From Bacillota bacterium (GTDB taxonomy: Bacteria > Bacillota > Sulfobacillia > RBS10-35 > JAJYVN01), in assembly GCA_021827805.1 (NCBI GenBank), contig JAKAUG010000006.1, positions 1-6,794 of the forward strand: 6,794 bases of DNA, read 5' to 3'. Of the stretch, positions 1 to 5,166 are shown piece by piece. The notes under the pieces were generated by a model that saw nothing but the letters and a program-made list of their open reading frames with translations, was not told where the DNA came from and searched no databases. The position numbers and the translations under genes were made by a program. Position 1 is the stretch's first letter. Every line of letters starts with the position of its first letter.

Positions 1-397
1 TCGGTCCCTTGGGCGAGACCGTGACGGCGTCCACCTCGCCGAGCCAGGCTGGCGCGCGACTGCCCTGCGTCTCCACGTGCAGCCAGAGGCCCTGGTGGTG
101 CGCGGCTCGGATCAGCGGGCCGGCGTCCTGCAGGGCCGGATTGCCGCCGCTGATCGTCACCCGCTCGCAGTGCGGGTCCATCGCCATCAGGCGGCCAATC
201 ACCTCCGCGGAGCGCAGGCGCTCGACCGGCGCCAGCTCGCCGGGCCGCCAGGTGAAGGCCGAGTCGCACCAGGTACACGCCCAATCGCAGCCCGCCAGGC
301 GCACGAACATCGTTCGGCAGCCGGCCAGGCGACCCTCGCCCTGCAGGGTCGGGCCGAAGATCTCGACCACGGACAGCGGGCGTTCGTCGCCGTTCAC
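1..397 (-). CDS. queE: 7-carboxy-7-deazaguanine synthase QueE (3' end beyond window)
   Basis: Radical SAM enzyme that converts 6-carboxy-5,6,7,8-tetrahydropterin to 7-carboxy-7-deazaguanine, the ring-contraction step on the way to preQ0 and queuosine. The 132 codons present contain the family's opening block EIFGPTLQGEG (residues 12-22), the cluster-binding cysteines C37-x3-C41-x2-C44 in AGCDWACTWCDSAFTW, the SAM-binding ISGGNPAL (82-89), ETQG (109-112) and VSPKGP (127-132). The C-x3-C-x2-C spacing and the flanking residues resemble Bacillus subtilis QueE closely. The reading frame runs off the window start, so roughly the last 100 residues are missing. The start is GTG at 397, overlapping the queD stop by 4 bases (GTGA), which implies translational coupling. 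The nearest purine-rich sequence is a poorly spaced GGAG, in keeping with re-initiation rather than independent loading. The family call is firm. Confidence 0.94.
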   Translation of the reverse strand, partial: MNGDERPLSVVEIFGPTLQGEGRLAGCRTMFVRLAGCDWACTWCDSAFTWRPGELAPVERLRSAEVIGRLMAMDPHCERVTISGGNPALQDAGPLIRAAHHQGLWLHVETQGSRAPAWLGEVDAVTVSPKGP

Positions 398-765
398 GGC
401 TCCAGGACGACCTCACTGCGCTTGGTTTCCCGCACCGTGACGCGCAGCACGCGCGGGCGGTTGGGGAGGGCGTCGAGGGCGTTTTGCAGGCGCGTGGCCA
501 GGACAGCGGCCAGTCGCTCGGCCGTGGGGCGGTGGCCGTTGCCGGCCAACTCGGGGTCGTCGTTGAGGTCGGTGTGGTCAGGCGCGCTCAGGATGCGCCG
601 CACGAGCGCGAAGTCCACAACCATGTCCTCGGCCAGTTCCTCGGCGCCGACGACCGCCTCCAGGCTCCAGTTGTGACCATGGGGCTTTGCGCACGGCCCA
701 GGGTATCCCGGCAGGTGGTGGGCCGCGGAGACCTGATCGACGAGGACCCGGACTACCCAGCGCAC
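394..765 (-). CDS. queD: 6-carboxy-5,6,7,8-tetrahydropterin synthase QueD
   Basis: PTPS-family enzyme that converts 7,8-dihydroneopterin triphosphate to 6-carboxytetrahydropterin, the substrate of QueE encoded next in the operon. The 123 residues match the usual length of about 120. Visible motifs: SAAHHL with zinc ligand H16; C25-x3-H29-G-H31-N giving the catalytic cysteine and the other two zinc histidines; VDF at 50-52; D63-H64 of the D-H-x-x-LN motif (catalytic Asp/His); PTAERLA at 80-86; and E113 in VRET, the pterin-binding glutamate. The first codon is GTG at 765, seven bases after AAGGGGG, and lies inside the end of nfo (13-base overlap). The gene is therefore read as the middle cistron of nfo-queD-queE. 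All residues expected of an active enzyme are present. Confidence 0.94.
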   Translation of the reverse strand: MRWVVRVLVDQVSAAHHLPGYPGPCAKPHGHNWSLEAVVGAEELAEDMVVDFALVRRILSAPDHTDLNDDPELAGNGHRPTAERLAAVLATRLQNALDALPNRPRVLRVTVRETKRSEVVLEP

Positions 766-1616
766 GGTGCTGCCCCCTTGGACGCGAGCCGCCGGGCGGT
801 CGCGATCTCCTCGGCATACATCTCGGTCTTCTCCACCGGGGTCTCGATGATCAACGGCAGCCCGGACAAAAAGGGATGCGCCAGGATGGCGCCAAGGCCC
901 GCCTCGCCGAGTTCACCCTGGCCGAGGCGCGCATGGCGGTCCCGGTGGCTGCCGAGCGGGAACTTGCTGTCGTTGAGGTGGAGGGCTCCGATCCAGGCGC
1001 GGCCGACACTGGCGTCAAACGCCGCGAGCATGGCGTCGATGCCCTCGGTCGTGCGCAGGTCCCAACCGGCGGCGAACAGGTGGCAGGTGTCCAGGCACAC
1101 CCCCAGGCCGTCGGGTCGGCCCACGAGGTCCAGGACCGCGCCAAGCTCCCCGGGCGTGGCCCCGACCTCCCCGGTCTGGCCCGCCATGCCCTCCAACAGC
1201 AGGTGGCAGCGGTCCGGCCCGGCCTGGGCCAGGGCGGCGCGGACGCCCGCGGCCACGCGCTCCAGGCCCTGTGGCCGCTCGGCCTCGGGAACATGCCCCG
1301 GATGCAGCACGATGGCGGCGGCGCCAAAGGCGTGGCAGCGCAGCAGGTCCTCGGCGACCACCCGCACGCCGAAGTCCCAGATGCTGCGCTCGGAGCCCAG
1401 ATTCACCACGTAGGGCAGGTGTCCGACCAGCGGCCCCATGGCGTGTTCGGCCTGGAACCGCCGCCACTCGGCGAGCTCGTCGGCGCCGATGGTGCGCGCG
1501 GCCCCACCCCGCGGGTTGCGCGTGTGGAAACCGAAGGTGTTCGCCCCCAGGGCCAGGGCCTGTCGTCCGGCCGCGGGCAGGCCGGCGCTGATGCTGAGAT
1601 GGGCCCCGATGCGCAC
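753..1616 (-). CDS. nfo: Endonuclease IV (AP endonuclease, Nfo family)
   Basis: Zinc-dependent TIM-barrel endonuclease that cuts DNA 5' of abasic sites and removes 3' blocking groups in base excision repair; cytoplasmic. The 287-residue product equals the family norm (E. coli Nfo, 285). It opens with IGAHLSIS and carries all nine metal ligands in order: H66, H105, E142, D176, H179, H213, D226, H228 and E258. These lie in the family blocks LHPGH, LEGMAGQ, CLDTCH, HLNDSK, DRHARLGQG and IIETP. I chose GTG at 1616 because it places the conserved IGAH block at residue 3 and follows AAGGGAG by eight bases. The frame stays open to GTG 1685, but those 23 residues look unrelated to the family and overlap the promoter region. 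It is the first gene of the nfo-queD-queE set and overlaps queD by 13 bases. Confidence 0.96.
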   Translation of the reverse strand: MRIGAHLSISAGLPAAGRQALALGANTFGFHTRNPRGGAARTIGADELAEWRRFQAEHAMGPLVGHLPYVVNLGSERSIWDFGVRVVAEDLLRCHAFGAAAIVLHPGHVPEAERPQGLERVAAGVRAALAQAGPDRCHLLLEGMAGQTGEVGATPGELGAVLDLVGRPDGLGVCLDTCHLFAAGWDLRTTEGIDAMLAAFDASVGRAWIGALHLNDSKFPLGSHRDRHARLGQGELGEAGLGAILAHPFLSGLPLIIETPVEKTEMYAEEIATARRLASKGAAPCAG

Positions 1617-1651
1617 GGGCTGCGCTCCCTTCCCGAGACCGTCCGGGACCG

Positions 1652-1680
1652 GTCGCACGTTGTCGGTACGGTGATACAAT
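1652..1680 (+). promoter_or_regulatory. Extended -10 promoter for the 1732 gene
   Basis: TGATACAAT (1672-1680) is a full TGn extension followed by TACAAT, five of six matches to the sigma-A -10 consensus. A weak -35, GTCGCA (1652-1657, three of six), lies at 17-base spacing, as is common with extended -10 promoters. An 8-base palindrome GACCGGTC (1647-1654) overlaps the -35. Transcription would begin near 1687, giving a leader of about 45 bases to the GTG at 1732. This is an inference from sequence match only. Confidence 0.5.
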
Positions 1681-1684
1681 AGCA
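1676..1684 (-). promoter_or_regulatory. Possible extended -10 for nfo-queD-queE
   Basis: On the minus strand the sequence reads TGCTATTGT, that is TGn followed by TATTGT, four of six matches to the -10 consensus. It lies about 60 bases upstream of the nfo GTG and overlaps the plus-strand -10 element. No convincing -35 is visible 16-18 bases upstream. It is the best candidate in the short nfo upstream region but remains weak. Confidence 0.28.
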
Positions 1685-1731
1685 CGACCTGTCCTGGCGA
1701 GCCGCGCGCGAGCGACCAAGGGAGTGTGGGT

Positions 1732-2328
1732 GTGGCGGATCTGCGGACGAAAATGGAGGCTCTTCTCCGTGTGGGACGGCACCTGCCTCAGAATCCTGAG
1801 TTGACCTTTCTGCTCGGCTTCTTGGCGGGCAATCTGAGGCGCGTGCACTTCGTGCGCACCGTGGAGGGCGCGCCCATCGCCATCTCGCTCTCAGCCAGCC
1901 GGCGCACGCTGTGGCCGGGCTCCATCTTTGAGGCGACCCTGCACCACGTCCCCGTGCCGATGCCCGGGGCCCTGGTGTCCGCACTGGCGGAGACCGCCGA
2001 ACCCATCTGCGTGCACGTGACCCTGGACGACCCCGTGGACGGCGCCTGGATCGAGCCGCTGCTCGTGGACTCCTACGCCGACGTGCAGGGGGAGGATCCC
2101 CATGCGACGCTGCAGAGCCGGATGGTCGGGCTACGCAACCAGATCGACCAGCAACTGGACATCTACCGCGAATGCCGGCGCCTGCTGACGGAGGGAGCCG
2201 GGGAGGACGAGAGCCGGCTGCAGTTCTTCCTGGGCCTGGCCCAGACGGAGATCGAGGGCCTGGGACGCCAGCTGAGCGGGCTCAACGGTGAGCTGGAACG
2301 ACGGGGCAAGGGTGACGGCACTGCGTAG
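1732..2328 (+). CDS. Uncharacterised protein, faintly YpiB/ReoY-like, with helical C-terminus
   Basis: The 198-residue product is soluble, with no signal peptide or membrane segment evident. Residues 23-54 (ELTFLLGFLAGN, then RVHFV, then AISLS) faintly recall the start of the UPF0302 domain of YpiB/ReoY, which has a similar ILNYL...VHFV...LIMS pattern. IDQQLD at 138-143 followed by LLTEG recalls the C-terminal IDEAL helix (IDxALD...LT). YpiB/ReoY is known in Bacillota as a partner in ClpCP-dependent control of MurA. Residues 127-191 are charged and probably helical or coiled coil. The middle (60-115) contains conserved-looking HHVPVPMPG and EPLLVD but nothing I can name. The start GTG 1732 is seven bases after AAGGGAG; GTG 1726, in the same frame, sits too close to that site. 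The gene is real; the YpiB link is a guess from memory of the family pattern. Confidence 0.62.
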   Translation: MADLRTKMEALLRVGRHLPQNPELTFLLGFLAGNLRRVHFVRTVEGAPIAISLSASRRTLWPGSIFEATLHHVPVPMPGALVSALAETAEPICVHVTLDDPVDGAWIEPLLVDSYADVQGEDPHATLQSRMVGLRNQIDQQLDIYRECRRLLTEGAGEDESRLQFFLGLAQTEIEGLGRQLSGLNGELERRGKGDGTA

Positions 2329-2338
2329 GGCCCCCGGT

Positions 2339-2382
2339 CCCGCCAGGACGGCGGGCGGCGCCTGTGGCGCTGCCCGCGCGGG
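2339..2382 (+). repeat. Three consecutive GC inverted repeats between genes
   Basis: The 104-base gap between the 1732 gene and the MFS transporter gene holds three perfect inverted repeats in a row. They are CCCGCC/GGCGGG with loop AGGAC (2339-2355), GCGCC/GGCGC with loop TGT (2358-2370), and the 10-base palindrome CCCGCGCGGG (2373-2382). A smaller one, GATCG-T-CGATC, follows at 2403-2413. There is no run of T, so this is not a canonical intrinsic terminator. It could attenuate read-through or protect the upstream mRNA end. In GC-rich DNA, short stems also arise by chance. Confidence 0.35.
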
Positions 2383-2432
2383 AAGCGGTATGTTCCGCCC
2401 AAGATCGTCGATCGTTCGGGGGAGGCCCGCGC

Positions 2433-3662
2433 GTGCCGTTCGCCCCGCCCTCGATCCGCCGCCGGGAGGTCCCCTTCCGCGCAGCGCTCGGCCCACGACC
2501 TGGCCTCGGCCTTGGCGTGACCGCCATCTTCCTGTACTGGCTCAGCCTGTATCTCTTTGTGCCCGTGCTCGCCCCCCAGGCCCACCGCCTCGGGGCTGGC
2601 GTGGGCGGCGTGGGGCTGGTGCTGGGCGCCTACGGCTTCGTGCAGTTCCTGCTGCGCGTGCCGACCGGGGTCTGGTCGGACCGCCTGGGCCGCAGGCGGC
2701 CCTTCCTGCTGGCGGCGCTGGTGGCCTGCGCCGTGGCCGCGGTGGGGATGGCGCTGGCGCCAAACCCGCTGGTCCTCGGGATCTTTCGCGGGGTGTCGGG
2801 ACTGGGCGCCTGCGGTTGGGTGGCCATCACGCTGCTGTTCGCCGAGTTCTTTCCGCCTGAGGCCACCGCACGGGCCTTCGGTCTGGTGGGCTTCCTCTCA
2901 AGCGGCTCCCAACTGGTCGGCATGTTCCTGGGCGGCATGCTGGCGCAACTCGGCGGGTACCGCCTGTCCTTCTTCGGTGCGGCCGTGGCCGCGCTGGTGG
3001 GCCTGGGGGCCGCCGTCGCCGTGCGCGAGCCACCACAGCGCGCCGCCGGGGAACCGCCCGCCCCGCTGCGCCTGCGGCTGGCCGTGGTCCGGCGTCCGAG
3101 CGTGCAGGTGGCCTCGGGTCTGGCGGTCGCCTCGCAGTTCGTGCTCTTTGTGACCTCATACGGCTTTGTGCCGTTCTTGGGCGCCACGCGCTTTGCGGCA
3201 GGCGGTGCCGCGCTCGGCGTCCTGACGGTGTGCGCGGGTCTGCCGCAGGCCCTGACCTCGCTCGGCAGCGGGGTTCTGGCGGCGCGGCTGCCCGCCAGAA
3301 CGATCGCCCTGGTGGGATTCCTGGTGGCGGCCGGGGGCACGGCCGCCCTGCCGTGGGTACCGACGCTCCCGGCGCTGGACGCCGCGGCGGCGGTGGTGGG
3401 CGCGGGCCTGGGACTGATCGGGCCCACCCTGATGACCACCGCCGTGCGGGACTGTGAGCCGGCGCTGCGGGGCAGCGCGATGGGATTTTACCAGTCCATC
3501 TACGCCATCGGCATGTTCGGCGGGCCCGCGCTGTCCGGGTGGGTGGGGACGCACCTGGGTATGGGCGGGCTGTTTTCGACCACGGCCGCGCTGGCCATGG
3601 TGGCCGGCGGTCTCTCCTTTCGCCTGCTCGGCGCTCGGCGGCCGCTCCGGGCTGCCCACTAG
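2433..3662 (+). CDS. Major facilitator superfamily transporter
   Basis: Integral membrane secondary transporter of 409 residues, within the 400-residue, 12-helix MFS range. The first hydrophobic helix covers about residues 25-47. It is followed by the signature loop motif G79-VWSDRLGRRR (motif A, GxxxDRxGRR) between helices 2 and 3. Further hydrophobic stretches run the full length with a short polar central linker (about 195-215, EPPQRAAGEPPAP). ALRGSAMGFYQSIYAIGMFGG near the C-terminus is typical of efflux-type MFS members. The start GTG 2433 is seven bases after GGGGGAGG; the frame remains open to GTG 2364, but that start lacks such a site and lies in the hairpin region. The substrate cannot be read from sequence. 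It may be co-transcribed with the upstream gene, and it converges on the UPF0756 gene with 17 bases between stops. Confidence 0.93.
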   Translation: MPFAPPSIRRREVPFRAALGPRPGLGLGVTAIFLYWLSLYLFVPVLAPQAHRLGAGVGGVGLVLGAYGFVQFLLRVPTGVWSDRLGRRRPFLLAALVACAVAAVGMALAPNPLVLGIFRGVSGLGACGWVAITLLFAEFFPPEATARAFGLVGFLSSGSQLVGMFLGGMLAQLGGYRLSFFGAAVAALVGLGAAVAVREPPQRAAGEPPAPLRLRLAVVRRPSVQVASGLAVASQFVLFVTSYGFVPFLGATRFAAGGAALGVLTVCAGLPQALTSLGSGVLAARLPARTIALVGFLVAAGGTAALPWVPTLPALDAAAAVVGAGLGLIGPTLMTTAVRDCEPALRGSAMGFYQSIYAIGMFGGPALSGWVGTHLGMGGLFSTTAALAMVAGGLSFRLLGARRPLRAAH

Positions 3663-3665
3663 GCC

Positions 3666-3679
3666 GGGGCGGTCGCCCC
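3666..3679. terminator. Short GC hairpin between convergent stops
   Basis: GGGGC, loop GGTC, GCCCC forms a 5-base stem with a tetraloop. It fills the gap between the stop of the MFS gene (3662) and the stop of the UPF0756 gene (3680). Being symmetrical, it could act on both strands. No T tract follows on either side, so termination strength is uncertain. Confidence 0.35.
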
Positions 3680-4132
3680 TCAGCGCAGGTGGAACATGTC
3701 CAGCAGCAGCGCGGTGATTCCTGAGGCGATCAGGGGCCCGGTGGGGACCCCGCGCAGGACGATCGTGCCCAGGACCGAGCCCACGATCAGACCGACGAGG
3801 GCCGCTGGGTAGCTCTGCAGGAACTGCACGCCGCCGCGCCCGAAGTACGCGGCGGCGGCGGCCACCCCGACCGCGATCAGACCCGAGGGGCGCAGCAGTT
3901 CCCCCGTGAAGCCCGCCAGCGAAAGCTGGCCCGCGGCCACCGGGGCCATCAGGCTCACGATGAGCAGGAACACCCCGACCGTGGTGCCGTGCTGTCCGAC
4001 CCACTGGATCAGGGTCCCCATCCTGCCCAGGGTGAGCAGCAGCAGGGCGGCTGAGGCGGCCACGATCAGGGGGTTTCTGCCCACCAGGCCCAGGGCCAGG
4101 CACACCAGCAGCACCACGACGGCGTCCAGCAC
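3680..4132 (-). CDS. UPF0756 (DUF441) family membrane protein
   Basis: Small integral membrane protein of unknown function; 150 residues is the usual family length. It is almost entirely hydrophobic, with likely membrane segments near 2-17, 22-36, 50-67, 84-97, 110-126 and 130-146. Family-like landmarks are LALGLVGRNPLIVAA near the N-terminus, LMAPVAAGQ (61-69), the LLRPSGLIA turn (79-87), and GVPTGPLIASGI (128-139). The start GTG 4132 lies six bases after a perfect GGAGGT, which is decisive. The frame stays open to 4216, but that would add a polar 28-residue tail that the family lacks. It is divergent from comA across 128 bases and convergent with the MFS gene. No link to sulfolactate metabolism can be shown. 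Confidence 0.9.
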   Translation of the reverse strand: MLDAVVVLLVCLALGLVGRNPLIVAASAALLLLTLGRMGTLIQWVGQHGTTVGVFLLIVSLMAPVAAGQLSLAGFTGELLRPSGLIAVGVAAAAAYFGRGGVQFLQSYPAALVGLIVGSVLGTIVLRGVPTGPLIASGITALLLDMFHLR

Positions 4133-4147
4133 GCCACCACCTCCAGG

Positions 4148-4176
4148 GGCCGTCCCCTCCCGTCCGTATGACGGCC
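4148..4176. repeat. Overlapping alternative stems in the UPF0756/comA divergent region
   Basis: Two mutually exclusive inverted repeats share one arm: GGCCGTC (4148-4154) with GACGGCC (4170-4176), and CCGTC (4160-4164) with GACGG (4170-4174). They would lie in the leader of the minus-strand UPF0756 mRNA just upstream of its ribosome binding site (4139-4144), or could serve as an operator. No clear promoter could be placed for either gene in the 4133-4260 interval. Confidence 0.3.
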
Positions 4177-4246
4177 GCTCCCGGGCCATGCCGCACCCCT
4201 CACATCCCGTGCTCATACGCTGCGGGCACGGTGGGCGGCGCTCTCC

Positions 4247-4255
4247 GGGGGGGGG
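4247..4255 (+). promoter_or_regulatory. comA: Nine-G ribosome binding site of comA
   Basis: An uninterrupted run of nine G ends five bases before the comA ATG at 4261. It is the only purine-rich site near the start and so decides it. The truncated gene at 6227 has a similar run of seven G (6214-6220) six bases before its GTG. Such tracts are prone to slippage, which would change the spacing to the start codon. Confidence 0.45.
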
Positions 4256-4260
4256 ACTCG

Positions 4261-5142
4261 ATGGTGGCGGGTGGCGACGAGGGCTCGCGCGGGCGCGATG
4301 GATTCGGCGGTGCCTGGGACGGGGTGTGCCCCTTCCCGATCCTCGGGCGCACGGTCAAGCCGCGCCAGCGCGGGTTGACCATGGTCATCGACAAGGGGCT
4401 GGGGCTGGAGGCCACGCGAGACCTGCTGGACCTGGCGGGTCCCTGGGTGGACCTCCTCAAACTGGCGTTCGGCACGACCGCGTTCTATTCCGAGCGCCAA
4501 CTGCGTGCCAAGATCGAGATGGCACGCGCGTCGGACGTGCTCATCTACCCCGGCGGCACCTTTCTGGAGGTGGCGGTGGTGCAGGGCAAGGGACGCGAGT
4601 TCGTCGCCCGCTGTGCCGACCTGGGGTTTGGGGCGTTGGAGGTGTCCGACGGCACGATCCAGATGTCGGCGCACACGCGCTACCTGCTCATGGACCTGGC
4701 GCGCGCGCGCGGGATGGTGGTGCTCAGCGAGGTGGGCAAGAAGCATCCGGCGGACCGCGTGCCGCAGAGCAACATTCGCCAGCAGGTGGTGGCGGACCTG
4801 GAGCACGGGGCCTGGCGCGTGATCGTGGAGGGCCGCGAATCCGGCAAGGGCGTCGTCATCTACCGGGACGACGGCTCGATCGACGAGAGTGAGATGGAGA
4901 ACCTGGTCCAGGCCGTGGATGATCCGAACCGGTTGATCTGGGAGGCCCCGCTCAAGAACCAGCAGCAGGACCTGATCCTGCGCTTCGGCACGAACGTCAA
5001 CCTGGGGAACGTGCAGGTCTCCGACGTGCTGTCTCTGGAGGCCCTGAGGGTGGGTCTGCGCGGAGACACCCTGCGGGCGGCCATCCTCTCGAGCACGATC
5101 CCCAGCAGCAACCACGTGGACGCGGATCCGGAGGAGGGTTAG
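4261..5142 (+). CDS. comA: Phosphosulfolactate synthase ComA
   Basis: Catalyses Mg-dependent addition of sulfite to phosphoenolpyruvate to give (R)-2-phospho-3-sulfolactate, the first step toward sulfolactate or coenzyme M. The product is a soluble TIM-barrel protein. Family blocks run through the whole sequence: KPRQRGLTMVIDKGLG (33-48), DLLKLAFGTT (64-73), YPGGTFLE (96-103), EVSDGT (127-132), SEVGKK (156-161), VEGRESG (189-195), EAPLKNQQ (228-235), NVNLGNVQ (245-252) and LEALRVGLRGDTLR (259-272). At 293 residues it is about 40 longer than typical members of around 250. The excess is a Gly/Asp/Arg-rich N-terminus (1-22) and a short polar tail. ATG 4261 follows a nine-G site by five bases; GTG 4324 would remove the extension but has no clear binding site. 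Its stop is 15 bases from that of the convergent dehydrogenase. The family call is firm; which end product the pathway makes here is not shown. Confidence 0.95.
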   Translation: MVAGGDEGSRGRDGFGGAWDGVCPFPILGRTVKPRQRGLTMVIDKGLGLEATRDLLDLAGPWVDLLKLAFGTTAFYSERQLRAKIEMARASDVLIYPGGTFLEVAVVQGKGREFVARCADLGFGALEVSDGTIQMSAHTRYLLMDLARARGMVVLSEVGKKHPADRVPQSNIRQQVVADLEHGAWRVIVEGRESGKGVVIYRDDGSIDESEMENLVQAVDDPNRLIWEAPLKNQQQDLILRFGTNVNLGNVQVSDVLSLEALRVGLRGDTLRAAILSSTIPSSNHVDADPEEG

Positions 5143-5149
5143 GCGGGCA

Positions 5150-5166
5150 GGGGGCGCTCAGCCCCC
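5150..5166. terminator. GC hairpin between comA and the convergent dehydrogenase gene
   Basis: GGGGGC, loop GCTCA, GCCCCC is a perfect 6-base stem with a 5-base loop. The loop contains the dehydrogenase stop codon (TCA, 5158-5160, on the plus strand), and the stem lies eight bases after the comA stop. The position and symmetry suit a bidirectional terminator for both converging genes. There is no T tract, so it is not a textbook intrinsic terminator. Confidence 0.42.

Noticed and set aside
687..1682. Long plus-strand open frame of 331 codons antisense to nfo
   Set aside because: It is the mirror of a highly conserved gene in GC-rich DNA, its translation is low-complexity, and it has no family motif. 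nfo carries all nine metal ligands on the other strand.
1617..1685. Longer nfo start at GTG 1685
   Set aside because: It would add 23 residues ahead of the conserved IGAH start and run through the promoter elements; GTG 1616 has a well-placed AAGGGAG.
1617..1731. preQ1 riboswitch ahead of nfo-queD-queE
   Set aside because: The leader is short and I could not find the characteristic small pseudoknot with its A-rich tail; the region is GC-rich without A tracts.
2364..2432. Longer MFS start at GTG 2364
   Set aside because: The added segment lies in the hairpin region and has no ribosome binding site as good as GGGGGAGG before 2433.
4214..4221. CATACGCT upstream of comA as a sporulation-type (sigma-E/K) -10 element
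   Set aside because: It matches part of the CATACAxT pattern and would fit spore sulfolactate synthesis, but no -35 element is found at the right distance.
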